From positions 1 through 5,840 of the forward strand of contig JALWMN010000075.1 of the NCBI GenBank assembly GCA_027083895.1: 5,840 nt of DNA. Direction: 5' to 3'. This DNA is from Campylobacteraceae bacterium. Its GTDB lineage: Bacteria > Campylobacterota > Campylobacteria > Campylobacterales > Sulfurovaceae. The first letter of the stretch is position 1, and each line of letters starts with the position of its first letter. The position numbers were made by a program, and so were the translations under genes. The notes beneath the pieces are model-generated. The model was given only the letters and a program-made list of their open reading frames with translations, was not told where the DNA came from and searched no databases. Below are positions 1 to 5,781 of this stretch, piece after piece.

Positions 1-202
1 TTCAATTCATAGTTTTTCAAAGGATTCAATAAGCTTTGACCTAAACTCACACTATGCAAACTTTTAAAGCACACTCTACGATTGAGGGTATGATATTTTG
101 GATCATAGCAATTTAAACTTTTCTTCTCATATTATATCTATATTTCCTTCTAAAAAGGAAATAAAATCTAAAAAATATTAAAAAAAGTGTTGTAAAGTAA
201 GC
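1..202. other. AT-rich intergenic region, no gene supported
   Basis: No reading frame here has a credible start, Shine-Dalgarno sequence and recognisable product. A minus-strand frame is open from about 131 to the left edge (43 codons) but has no ATG, and I do not recognise the peptide. A plus-strand frame is open from the edge to a TAA at 65-67 and could be the last 21 codons of an upstream gene, but nothing supports that. The region holds small inverted repeats at 17-22/34-39, 89-94/102-107 and 141-149/155-163. It ends in A-tracts at 163-166, 170-175 and 180-186, just upstream of the promoter. Confidence 0.6.
141..163. repeat. Perfect 9-bp inverted repeat, loop 5
   Basis: TATTTCCTT (141-149) and AAGGAAATA (155-163) are exact reverse complements around a 5-nt CTAAA loop. 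The site lies about 60 bp upstream of the rpsJ -10 box. It could end transcription arriving from the left, but neither side has the T-run of a canonical intrinsic terminator: the + side is followed by A-rich sequence. I therefore label it only as a repeat. Confidence 0.5.
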
Positions 203-229
203 TTTTTAGGAGTGTTACTTTGCTATAAT
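203..229 (+). promoter_or_regulatory. Extended -10 promoter of the S10-spc operon
   Basis: A consensus TATAAT (224-229) is preceded by TG at 221-222, giving the extended -10 form TGnTATAAT. The expected start of transcription is about 235-238. There is no good TTGACA. The closest -35 candidate is T-rich (TTTTTA, 203-208, spacing 15), which fits the known tendency of epsilonproteobacterial housekeeping promoters to replace a -35 with AT-rich sequence. A-tracts at 170-175 and 180-186 could act as an UP-like element. It is the only strong promoter I see ahead of the 14 genes. The exact start site is inferred. Confidence 0.85.
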
Positions 230-244
230 TCCTCCTCAATTTAC

Positions 245-299
245 GGCACCTGCAGAGAGTTCTTAGCCAAAGTTGCAATAAGAGCTCTTTGCAGGTGCC
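245..299 (+). promoter_or_regulatory. Long leader hairpin, 21-bp stem, 13-nt loop
   Basis: Arm 245-265 pairs with arm 279-299 without bulges. The outer 10 bp are GGCACCTGCA/TGCAGGTGCC, followed by 11 more pairs; two of the 21 are G-U (255/289 and 260/284). The loop is 266-278 (GCCAAAGTTGCAA). The stem starts only about 9 nt after the inferred transcription start, so it would form early and shield the 5' end. No U-run follows 299, so it is not an intrinsic terminator. It could be an r-protein binding site, a stability element or an RNase III substrate; the sequence does not decide between these. Confidence 0.8.
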
Positions 300-331
300 C
301 ATGGTATCGAGCGTTCTGCACTATAAAAATA

Positions 332-351
332 TTGTTGGCTTCGACCAACGA
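332..351 (+). promoter_or_regulatory. Second leader hairpin, 7-bp stem
   Basis: TTGTTGG (332-338) pairs with CCAACGA (345-351), with one U-G pair, around the 6-nt loop CTTCGA. It sits 11 nt before the rpsJ Shine-Dalgarno core. Its 5' side (TTGGC, 335-339) is also complementary to GCCAA (266-270) in the loop of the upstream hairpin, so the two interactions would compete. Confidence 0.5.
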
Positions 352-362
352 GTTCTTTAAAG

Positions 363-367
363 AAGGA
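363..367 (+). promoter_or_regulatory. Ribosome binding site of rpsJ
   Basis: AAGGA lies 5 nt before the rpsJ ATG at 373. Its first two bases are the right end of the palindrome TTCTTTAAAGAA (353-364), so a weak 4-bp hairpin could partly cover it. Confidence 0.8.
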
Positions 368-372
368 AAGTA

Positions 373-684
373 ATGGAAAGAATTAGATTAAAGCTAAAAG
401 CTTATGATCACAGAGTATTAGATAGATCGGTTCAAGCGATTGTAGATGCTGTAAAGAGAACAGGTTCTGATCTAAGGGGACCAATTCCTTTACCAACGAA
501 GATTAAGCGATACACAGTCATTCGCTCACCACATATCAATAAAGATAGCCGTGAGCAGTTTGAGATTAGAGTACACACGAGATTAATCGATATAGTATCT
601 GCTTCGACTGATACTATCGATTCTTTAATGAAATTAGATTTGGCACCAGAGGTGGAGGTAGAAATCCGCCAAATGGATAAGTAA
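373..684 (+). CDS. rpsJ: 30S ribosomal protein S10 (uS10, NusE)
   Basis: S10 is a protein of the 30S head near the S3/S14 cluster. As NusE it also binds NusB in rRNA antitermination and NusG when transcription and translation are coupled. At 103 residues it equals the usual bacterial length. The sequence is recognisably S10 from end to end: [14 protein letters not shown] at the start, the IPLPTK strand near residues 38-43, the long rRNA-binding loop [18 protein letters not shown] (47-64) and [10 protein letters not shown] after it. The start is fixed by AAGGA 5 nt upstream. It is the first gene of the operon, behind the structured leader, so its translation is the one most directly exposed to leader control. 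Its arginine codons are more mixed (AGA, CGA, CGC, CGT) than in rplD, which is nearly all AGA. Confidence 0.98.
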   Translation: MERIRLKLKAYDHRVLDRSVQAIVDAVKRTGSDLRGPIPLPTKIKRYTVIRSPHINKDSREQFEIRVHTRLIDIVSASTDTIDSLMKLDLAPEVEVEIRQMDK

Positions 685-694
685 GGAGTCGGGA

Positions 695-1276
695 ATGGAG
701 TTTATTGTTGAAAAGATTGGAATGAGTAGAACGATTGGTGTTCCAAGTGTTCCTGTTACTCTGCTAAAAGTTGTTGAAACAAAAGTGTGCGAAGTTCGAG
801 AGGATGGAAAAGCACTCGTTGCTTACCATAGTGGTAAAAAGATCAATAAAGCGATTGAAGGGCAGCAAAAGAAGTTTAATATAAGTAAAGAGTTTAATCG
901 CTTTAAGACTATTAAGGTTGCAGAAGGAACTGAAGCTGGTGATTTAGACACAACACCATTAGCTGAGGCAAAAGTTGTTAAATCATCTTTTAACTCTAAG
1001 GGTAGAGGATTCAGTGGTGTTGTTAAAAGATATGGTTTTGCTGGTGGTCCAAATAGCCACGGTTCTAGATTCCATAGAGCACCAGGTTCAATTGGTATGT
1101 GTGAGTGGCCAGGGCGTGTACAACCAGGACAGAAAATGCCTGGACACTACGGGAATAAAAAAGTTACAGTAAAGAATGAAGTTATTTCATATGATGCAGA
1201 AAATGGAATCTTGGTTCTAAAGGGTGCAGTACCTGGGCACAAAGGAGCAAGAGGAATGGTAAGGATAGTTAAATGA
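695..1276 (+). CDS. rplC: 50S ribosomal protein L3 (uL3)
   Basis: L3 is an early-assembly 23S rRNA-binding protein whose central extension reaches toward the peptidyl transferase centre. The 193-residue product has the N-terminal GMSRTI segment (9-14), the [14 protein letters not shown] stretch (99-112), the [13 protein letters not shown] extension (122-134), [16 protein letters not shown] (139-154) and the C-terminal barrel strand LVLKGAVPG. In E. coli L3, PrmB methylates Gln150. The aligned residue here is Glu137, in a GMCEWPG segment, so that modification cannot occur. Helicobacter L3, as I recall it, also has EWPG there, so this looks like a lineage trait. TAAGGAG (682-688), which includes the rpsJ stop, is the Shine-Dalgarno sequence. 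The TGA stop overlaps the rplD ATG (ATGA). Confidence 0.98.
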   Translation: MEFIVEKIGMSRTIGVPSVPVTLLKVVETKVCEVREDGKALVAYHSGKKINKAIEGQQKKFNISKEFNRFKTIKVAEGTEAGDLDTTPLAEAKVVKSSFNSKGRGFSGVVKRYGFAGGPNSHGSRFHRAPGSIGMCEWPGRVQPGQKMPGHYGNKKVTVKNEVISYDAENGILVLKGAVPGHKGARGMVRIVK

Positions 1277-1863
1277 GTAGTACAGTAGTAAAAACAGCAG
1301 ATTTACCAGAAAGCTTTTTAGAGGTACATCCACATAATCTCTACCTCTATTGTAAGGCATATGCAGCAAACTTAAGAGCAAACAGTGCACATACAAAAAA
1401 CAGAAGTGCAGTAAGCGGTGGTGGTAAGAAGCCATTTAGCCAAAAAGGTGGCGGTAGAGCAAGACAAGGATCAATTAGAGCTCCTCAGTTTAGAGGAGGT
1501 GGTGTTGTATTTGGTCCAACAAATGCAAAAAACTATAAGCAAAAAGTAAACAAAAAGCAAAAGAGACTTGCATTAATGCATGCAATTGCAGAAAAAGTAG
1601 CAAATGAGAGAGTTTTTCTTGTAGATTCAATCAGTATTGAGTCTGGTAAAACAAAAGATGCTTATGCACTCTTTAAGAGCTTTGGTGTAAGAGATGCTCT
1701 TTTTGTAAAAGAGTTGATTGATGATAATACATACCGTGCATTTAGAAATTTGCAAGATGCTTACTTAATTGAGCCAAACGAATTAAATGGATATTTAGCA
1801 GCAGCATACCATGCTATTGTAATTGAAAAATCTGTTTGGGAAAATCTAATAAAAGAGAGTTAA
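1273..1863 (+). CDS. rplD: 50S ribosomal protein L4 (uL4)
   Basis: L4 binds domain I of 23S rRNA early in assembly, and its extended loop lines the peptide exit tunnel with L22. In E. coli it also represses its own S10 operon. The 196-residue length is close to the family norm of about 200. The globular start contains [10 protein letters not shown] (21-30). The tunnel loop is the Gly/Arg/Lys-rich stretch around residues 43-84, including [20 protein letters not shown] (47-66). [15 protein letters not shown] (94-108) and a C-terminal alpha/beta fold follow. The ATG shares four bases with the end of rplC, and TAAGGAT (1260-1266) lies 6 nt upstream, which implies translational coupling. L4 is the first candidate for a leader-binding regulator here, by analogy only. 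Confidence 0.98.
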   Translation: MSSTVVKTADLPESFLEVHPHNLYLYCKAYAANLRANSAHTKNRSAVSGGGKKPFSQKGGGRARQGSIRAPQFRGGGVVFGPTNAKNYKQKVNKKQKRLALMHAIAEKVANERVFLVDSISIESGKTKDAYALFKSFGVRDALFVKELIDDNTYRAFRNLQDAYLIEPNELNGYLAAAYHAIVIEKSVWENLIKES

Positions 1864-1864
1864 G

Positions 1865-2146
1865 ATGGCAAATATTACAGATATTAAAGCGATAATCTAT
1901 ACTGAAAAGAGTCTTAACCTTCAAGAAGAGGGTGTAATTGTAGTACAAACAAGTACAAGAGTTACAAAAAACTCTTTAAAAGAGATCTTTAGAGAGTACT
2001 TTGGTATTAAACCATTGAGAGTAAACTCAATGAGAGTACGTGGCAAAGTGAAGAGATTTAAGGGTGTTGAAGGCAAGCGAGCTGATAGCAAGAAGTTTTA
2101 TGTTAAGCTTCCTGAAGATGCAAAAATCGAAAGCTTAAGCGTATAA
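1865..2146 (+). CDS. rplW: 50S ribosomal protein L23 (uL23)
   Basis: L23 sits at the mouth of the peptide exit tunnel and is the docking point for trigger factor and SRP. The 93-residue product has the conserved start [11 protein letters not shown]; Glu14 aligns with E. coli Glu18, the trigger factor contact. The hallmark segment [21 protein letters not shown] (about 41-61) contains the rRNA-binding strand and the base of the loop, and the basic loop [20 protein letters not shown] follows. It begins one base after the rplD stop. The Shine-Dalgarno sequence is weak (AAGAGAG, 1853-1859, inside rplD), so its translation probably depends on ribosomes finishing rplD. Confidence 0.97.
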   Translation: MANITDIKAIIYTEKSLNLQEEGVIVVQTSTRVTKNSLKEIFREYFGIKPLRVNSMRVRGKVKRFKGVEGKRADSKKFYVKLPEDAKIESLSV

Positions 2147-2155
2147 GGATAGAAG

Positions 2156-2986
2156 ATGGCAATTAAAACATACAAACCATATACACCGTCTCGTCGATTT
2201 ATGACGACACTAGATAATAGTGACATTACAAGCAAACCAACAGTAAGAAGCTTGCTAAAAAAACTTCCTGCACATGCTGGTAGAAATAGCTACGGTAGAA
2301 TTACTTCTCGCCATAAAGAAGCAGGTGCTAAGAAGCTTTACAGAATTATCGATTTTAAAAGAAATAAGTTTGGAATCGAAGGAAGAGTAGCTACAGTTGA
2401 GTATGACCCATACAGAAACTGTAGAATCTGTCTTATTAACTATGTAGATGGTGAGAAGAGATATATCTTACAGCCAAAAGGGCTAAAGGTAGGTGATATT
2501 GTAATGGCTGCTGAAGCTGGTTTAGATATTAAACCAGGCAATGCAATGAAGCTTAAGAATATCCCTGTTGGTACACTTGTTCATAATATCGAGATGAATC
2601 CAGGTCAAGGTGGTAAATTAGCAAGAAGTGCTGGAAGTTATGCTCAGATTATGGGTAGAGATGGAAAGTATGTATCGCTAAGACTACCATCTGGTGAGAT
2701 GAGATATATCTTAGGCGAGTGTATGGCAACTGTTGGTACTATTGGTAACGAAGATTATGCCAATATGGTTATTGGAAAGGCTGGTAGAAACAGACATAGA
2801 GGTATTAGACCACAAACCAGAGGTAGTGCTATGAACCCAGTAGATCACCCACACGGTGGTGGTGAAGGAAAGACAAACTCTGGTCGACACCCAGTAACAC
2901 CATGGGGTATGCCAACAAAAGGCTTTAAGACTCGTAAGAAAAAGGCGAGTGATAAATTAATTATCTCAAGACGCAAGAAAAAGTAA
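2156..2986 (+). CDS. rplB: 50S ribosomal protein L2 (uL2)
   Basis: L2 is one of the most conserved 50S proteins. It helps join the subunits and shapes the peptidyl transferase region. At 276 residues it matches the usual length (E. coli 273). The N-terminal part carries SSR-type rRNA-binding sequence ([20 protein letters not shown], 44-63) and the OB-fold. The middle has the SH3-like domain with [19 protein letters not shown] (148-166). The C-terminal extension has [19 protein letters not shown] (222-240), whose first His (231) aligns with the functionally studied His229 of E. coli L2, and then [16 protein letters not shown]. Its Shine-Dalgarno sequence AAGGAT (2145-2150) overlaps the TAA of rplW, with 5 nt to the ATG. 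Confidence 0.99.
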   Translation: MAIKTYKPYTPSRRFMTTLDNSDITSKPTVRSLLKKLPAHAGRNSYGRITSRHKEAGAKKLYRIIDFKRNKFGIEGRVATVEYDPYRNCRICLINYVDGEKRYILQPKGLKVGDIVMAAEAGLDIKPGNAMKLKNIPVGTLVHNIEMNPGQGGKLARSAGSYAQIMGRDGKYVSLRLPSGEMRYILGECMATVGTIGNEDYANMVIGKAGRNRHRGIRPQTRGSAMNPVDHPHGGGEGKTNSGRHPVTPWGMPTKGFKTRKKKASDKLIISRRKKK

Positions 2987-2999
2987 GGGGTAGGTAGAT

Positions 3000-3278
3000 A
3001 TGGCAAGATCACTAAAAAAGGGACCATTTATTGATGATCATTTAATGAAGAAGGTTCTCAAGGCTAAAGAAGAAGGATCAAATAAACCAATTAAAACTTG
3101 GTCAAGAAGATCTGTAATCTTTCCTGAGATGATTGGTTTAACAATTAACGTACATAATGGAAGACAATTTGTACCAGTATATATTACAGAGAGTCATGTT
3201 GGCTATAAGTTAGGTGAGTTTGCACCAACTAGAACGTTTAGAGGCCACAAAGGTACCGTACAGAAGAAGGTAGGTTAA
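3000..3278 (+). CDS. rpsS: 30S ribosomal protein S19 (uS19)
   Basis: S19 lies in the 30S head beside S13 and contacts the A-site finger of the 50S subunit. The length is 92 residues, as in E. coli. The product shows the canonical start [19 protein letters not shown], the segment [20 protein letters not shown] (33-52), the [11 protein letters not shown] strand and the C-terminal signature [19 protein letters not shown] (67-85). TAAGGGG (2984-2990) supplies both the rplB stop and the Shine-Dalgarno sequence, 9 nt before the ATG. One base separates its stop from rplV. Confidence 0.98.
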   Translation: MARSLKKGPFIDDHLMKKVLKAKEEGSNKPIKTWSRRSVIFPEMIGLTINVHNGRQFVPVYITESHVGYKLGEFAPTRTFRGHKGTVQKKVG

Positions 3279-3279
3279 G

Positions 3280-3621
3280 ATGAGTAGAGCACTATTAAGA
3301 TTTTCAAGAGTATCTCCAACAAAAGCGAGATTGATTGCAAGAGAGGTACAAGGGATGAATGCTGAGCTTGCATTGGCATCTTTAGAGTTCATGCCAAATA
3401 AAGCAGCAAAGATTATCTCTGGTGTTATTGCATCTGCTGTAGCAAATGGCGGCTATGAACCAGAAGAGGTAGTAATTACATCGTGTAGAGTTGATAAAGC
3501 TGCATATTTGAAGCGGTGGAGGCCAAGAGCAAGAGGTACAGCAACTAGAATTTTAAAACCAACTTCTCATATATTAGTAGAGGTTGCACCTACTAGCAAA
3601 AATAGTGGAAAGGATGCATAA
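3280..3621 (+). CDS. rplV: 50S ribosomal protein L22 (uL22)
   Basis: L22 contacts all six 23S rRNA domains, and its long beta hairpin lines the exit tunnel opposite L4, the site where macrolide-resistance changes occur in other bacteria. The 113-residue product has the typical start [21 protein letters not shown] with the SPxKxR motif (12-17), a helix with [18 protein letters not shown] (40-57), and the tunnel hairpin [20 protein letters not shown] (78-97), intact in length. The start is supported by AAGAAGG (3264-3270) within the end of rpsS. Two bases separate it from rpsC. The short Ser/Lys-rich tail after residue 103 is not conserved in the family, as far as I know. Confidence 0.98.
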   Translation: MSRALLRFSRVSPTKARLIAREVQGMNAELALASLEFMPNKAAKIISGVIASAVANGGYEPEEVVITSCRVDKAAYLKRWRPRARGTATRILKPTSHILVEVAPTSKNSGKDA

Positions 3622-3623
3622 CT

Positions 3624-4313
3624 ATGGGTCAGAAAGTTAATCCGATAGGTTTAAGATTAGGAATTAATAGAAATTGGGAGTCTAGATGGTTTCCTGCAAA
3701 AGATAGAGCACCAGCATTTATAGAAGAGGATTATAAGATTCGAAAGATGCTAAAAAAAGAGCTCTACTTTGCAGGTGTGAGCAATATTATTATTGAGAGA
3801 ACTGTTAAGAAAGTAAGAGTTACTATTCAGACTGCTAGACCCGGTGTAGTTATTGGAAAGAAGGGTGCAGATATTGAGAAGTTAAAGCAAAAGTTGCAAA
3901 AGGTGCTTAATAAAGAGGTTGCTCTTAATATAAAAGAGGAGAAGAAGCCTCAGGCAAATGCACAATTAGTTGCTGAGAATGTTGCACAGCAGATAGAGAG
4001 ACGTGTTGCATTTAGAAGGGCGATGAAAAAAGCAATTCAAGGAGCTCTTAAGCAGGGTGCAAAAGGAATTAAGATTTCTCTCTCAGGTCGTCTTGGTGGT
4101 GCTGAGATGGCAAGAACAGAGTGGTATCTTGAGGGACGAGTACCTCTACATACATTAAGAGCAAAGATCGATTATGGATTTGCTGAGGCTTTAACTACCT
4201 ATGGAAATATTGGTGTAAAGGTGTGGATCTTTAAAGGGGAAGTACTACAAAAAGGTATCCAGCCAGAGAAGAGAGAGACTCGCCCTAGTAGAAGAAAAAG
4301 AAGAGGAGAGTAA
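3624..4313 (+). CDS. rpsC: 30S ribosomal protein S3 (uS3)
   Basis: S3 forms part of the mRNA entry channel with S4 and S5 and takes part in the ribosomal mRNA helicase. Its 229 residues compare with 233 in E. coli. The start [14 protein letters not shown] is diagnostic. A type II KH domain follows, with its GxxG loop GKKG at 78-81 in [17 protein letters not shown]. The C-terminal domain has RRAMKKA, where Arg131, Arg132 and Lys135 match by number the helicase residues studied in E. coli, and then [20 protein letters not shown] (151-170) and [12 protein letters not shown]. It ends in a basic tail, [16 protein letters not shown] (3609-3614), inside the end of rplV, serves as the Shine-Dalgarno sequence. 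Bases 3757-3777 (KELYFAGV region) nearly repeat the leader hairpin arm. Confidence 0.99.
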   Translation: MGQKVNPIGLRLGINRNWESRWFPAKDRAPAFIEEDYKIRKMLKKELYFAGVSNIIIERTVKKVRVTIQTARPGVVIGKKGADIEKLKQKLQKVLNKEVALNIKEEKKPQANAQLVAENVAQQIERRVAFRRAMKKAIQGALKQGAKGIKISLSGRLGGAEMARTEWYLEGRVPLHTLRAKIDYGFAEALTTYGNIGVKVWIFKGEVLQKGIQPEKRETRPSRRKRRGE

Positions 4314-4315
4314 CT

Positions 4316-4741
4316 ATGTTAATGCCAAAAAGAACCAAATGGAGAAAGCAGCAAAAGGGTCGAAACCGTGGCAAGGCTTTCCGTGGAAATAAAATTGAGT
4401 TTGGTGAGTTTGCAATTAAAGCCATTGAGGCTGGAAGAATCGACTCTCGACAGATAGAAGCTGCTCGTGTCGCTATGACAAGACGTGTTAGCAGAACTGG
4501 TAAGACATGGATTAGAGTTTTTCCAGATAAACCTTTAACGAAAAAACCACTAGAGACAAGAATGGGTAAAGGTAAAGGTGGTGTTGAGAAGTGGGTTATG
4601 AATGTTAAGCCAGGAAGAATAATTTTTGAGATGGCTGGTGTAAAAGAGGATCTAGCTCGTGAGGCATTAACACTAGCATGTCATAAATTACCATTTAAGA
4701 CTAAAATTATTTCAAGGGAAGATAGCAATGAAATATACTGA
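4316..4741 (+). CDS. rplP: 50S ribosomal protein L16 (uL16)
   Basis: L16 is a late-assembly 50S protein close to the A-site tRNA and is needed for peptidyl transferase maturation. The 141 residues begin [19 protein letters not shown]. The first ATG is preferred over the one two codons later because GAGGAG (4303-4308) lies 7 nt before it and family members often start ML(Q/M)PKR. Further hallmarks are [15 protein letters not shown] (44-58), WIRVFPDKP (65-73) and [14 protein letters not shown] (81-94). Arg82 aligns with E. coli Arg81, the residue hydroxylated by YcfD there; whether it is modified here is unknown. The last 14 bases, ending in TGA, overlap the start of rpmC. Confidence 0.98.
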   Translation: MLMPKRTKWRKQQKGRNRGKAFRGNKIEFGEFAIKAIEAGRIDSRQIEAARVAMTRRVSRTGKTWIRVFPDKPLTKKPLETRMGKGKGGVEKWVMNVKPGRIIFEMAGVKEDLAREALTLACHKLPFKTKIISREDSNEIY

Positions 4742-4919
4742 TCTTCAAGATAAGAGCTTAAAAGAGCTTCAGGAGCTTTTAAAAGAGAAACGGCTTGAGC
4801 TATTTACGCTCCGAGTTAAGTTAAAGACAATGCAATTGACAAATACTGCAGAGCTTAGAGCAGTAAGAAAAGATATTGCAAGAGTTCAAACAGCAATCAC
4901 AGCTGCAAAACAGAAGTAA
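4728..4919 (+). CDS. rpmC: 50S ribosomal protein L29 (uL29)
   Basis: L29 is a small protein next to L23 at the exit tunnel, where it contributes to the binding surface for nascent-chain factors. It has 63 residues, the same as E. coli, and is mostly two antiparallel helices: residues about 5-35 ([20 protein letters not shown]) and about 40-60, with the turn signature [12 protein letters not shown] between them. The ATG lies inside rplP (14-nt overlap), preceded by AAGGGAAG (4714-4721) at suitable distance, so rpmC is probably translated by ribosomes that have just read or re-initiate from rplP. Confidence 0.97.
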   Translation: MKYTDLQDKSLKELQELLKEKRLELFTLRVKLKTMQLTNTAELRAVRKDIARVQTAITAAKQK

Positions 4920-4929
4920 GGGGTAAGAT

Positions 4930-5178
4930 ATGCCTAAAAGAGTTATATCTGGAAAAGTTGTAAAAAAGGCTGGTGATAAAACAGCTACTGTTTTGGTTGA
5001 GCGAAAAGTTTTACACCCAAGATACCACAAAACAGTAAAGAGATTTAAAAAATATTTAGTACATGATGAAAAAAATGAGACGAATGTAGGTGATACGATT
5101 AGTGCAATTGAGTGTAGACCACTCTCTAAAAATAAAGCGTTTCGACTGCTTGAGATTACAGAGAGAGGAGAGGGCTAA
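4930..5178 (+). CDS. rpsQ: 30S ribosomal protein S17 (uS17)
   Basis: S17 is a primary 16S rRNA-binding protein of the 30S body, with an OB fold. The length of 82 residues is normal. The sequence follows the family: [23 protein letters not shown] (4-26), the loop segment [19 protein letters not shown] (29-47), [20 protein letters not shown] (55-74) and a short acidic-basic tail. TAAGGGG (4917-4923) combines the rpmC stop with the Shine-Dalgarno sequence, 6 nt from the ATG. In E. coli this gene ends the S10 operon, with a promoter before rplN. Here its TAA shares a base with the rplN ATG, so the two classical operons are fused. Confidence 0.98.
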   Translation: MPKRVISGKVVKKAGDKTATVLVERKVLHPRYHKTVKRFKKYLVHDEKNETNVGDTISAIECRPLSKNKAFRLLEITERGEG

Positions 5179-5546
5179 TGATTCAGAGTTTTACAAGATT
5201 AAATGTAGCTGATAACAGCGGTGCAAAAGAGATTATGTGTATTAAAGTCCTTGGCGGATCTAAAAGAAGATACGCTACTGTTGGAGATGTGATTGTAGCA
5301 TCTGTAAAGAAGGCTACTCCAAATGGTAAAGTAAAAAAAGGAAAAGTAGTTAAAGCAGTAGTTGTAAGAACTCACAAAGAGATTCAAAGAGAGAATGGTT
5401 CACTTATCCGTTTTGATGACAATGCAGCTGTAATTGTTGATGATAAAAAAGAGCCAATAGGTACTCGTATCTTTGGACCTGTTGCAAGAGAGACTCGTTA
5501 TGCTGGATTTATGAAAATCGTATCACTCGCACCGGAGGTATGGTAA
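5178..5546 (+). CDS. rplN: 50S ribosomal protein L14 (uL14)
   Basis: L14 lies on the 50S face that meets the 30S subunit, and it is the anchor for the silencing factor RsfS. Its 122 residues are the standard length. Diagnostic stretches are [19 protein letters not shown] (1-19), [20 protein letters not shown] (24-43), [20 protein letters not shown] (63-82) and [13 protein letters not shown] followed by the C-terminal SLAPEVW. The Shine-Dalgarno sequence GAGGAG (5165-5170) lies within the last codons of rpsQ, 7 nt from the ATG, and start and stop overlap in TAATG. It is the first gene of the spc block. Confidence 0.99.
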   Translation: MIQSFTRLNVADNSGAKEIMCIKVLGGSKRRYATVGDVIVASVKKATPNGKVKKGKVVKAVVVRTHKEIQRENGSLIRFDDNAAVIVDDKKEPIGTRIFGPVARETRYAGFMKIVSLAPEVW

Positions 5547-5779
5547 TGGCAAAGAAGTTTAAGATTAAAAAGGGCGATACGGTAATGGTAATTGCCGGTG
5601 ATGATAAAGGAAAAACCGGAGAGGTTTTACAAGTTCTTAGAAAAAAAGATGCTGTGATTGTTGCTGGTTGTAAAGTGGCAAAAAAGGCAGTGAAACCTTC
5701 AGAAGAGAATAAAGAGGGTGGCTTTATAAATAAAGAGATGCCTATTCATATCTCAAATGTTAAGAAAGTTGAAGGATAA
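5546..5779 (+). CDS. rplX: 50S ribosomal protein L24 (uL24)
   Basis: L24 is an assembly-initiating 50S protein that binds 23S domain I and sits near the tunnel exit. I place the start at the ATG of 5546, giving 77 residues beginning [11 protein letters not shown]. The strong Shine-Dalgarno GGAGGT (5534-5539) is 6 nt upstream of it, whereas the in-frame ATG at 5540 would directly touch that sequence and cannot be used well. The start overlaps the rplN stop by one base. The KOW motif covers about residues 7-33 ([20 protein letters not shown]), and [16 protein letters not shown] closes the protein. It is shorter than the E. coli protein (about 104 residues) and lacks its C-terminal extension, which is common in this lineage. 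Confidence 0.95.
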   Translation: MAKKFKIKKGDTVMVIAGDDKGKTGEVLQVLRKKDAVIVAGCKVAKKAVKPSEENKEGGFINKEMPIHISNVKKVEG

Positions 5780-5781
5780 TC

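Larger units (their letters stand above)
236..372 (+). promoter_or_regulatory. Structured 5' leader of the S10-spc mRNA
   Basis: This is the untranslated stretch between the inferred transcription start and the rpsJ ATG, about 137 nt. It contains a 21-bp stem-loop (245-299), a 7-bp stem-loop (332-351) and a 12-bp palindrome TTCTTTAAAGAA (353-364) that runs into the rpsJ Shine-Dalgarno sequence. In gammaproteobacteria the S10 leader is the site of L4 autoregulation. This leader occupies the same place but does not obviously share that fold, so control by L4 or another r-protein here is only inference. A 19-codon ATG frame (301-360) also lies within it. Confidence 0.6.

Noticed and set aside
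89..107. Short hairpin TATGAT/ATCATA and a similar TCAAAG/CTTTGA repeat at 17-39
   Set aside because: Six-bp AT-rich stems with 7- and 11-nt loops are expected by chance in such sequence, and no function is suggested by position.
3..131. Minus-strand frame open for 43 codons to the left edge
   Set aside because: No ATG in the frame, no Shine-Dalgarno sequence before the possible GTG starts, and the peptide matches nothing I recognise. It could be the edge of a divergent gene or a decayed gene, but the window is too short to tell.
141..163. Intrinsic terminator of an upstream gene
   Set aside because: The 9-bp stem is perfect, but neither strand has a T-run after it and the stem has only two G-C pairs. 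It is kept only as an inverted repeat.
245..299. Transcription attenuator at the long leader hairpin
   Set aside because: The sequence after the stem (CATGGTATCG) has no U-run, so it cannot work as an intrinsic terminator.
975..1172. Second-frame + strand ORF inside rplC, and minus-strand ORFs under rplD, rplB, rplV, rpmC and rplN
   Set aside because: All lie within well-conserved r-protein genes, have low-complexity or Leu/Ser/Phe-rich translations typical of shadow frames, and lack credible ribosome binding sites.
5540..5545. Upstream ATG as the start of rplX
   Set aside because: The GGAGGT Shine-Dalgarno sequence ends one base before it, leaving no spacer. The ATG at 5546 has a 6-nt spacer and gives the usual [11 protein letters not shown] start.
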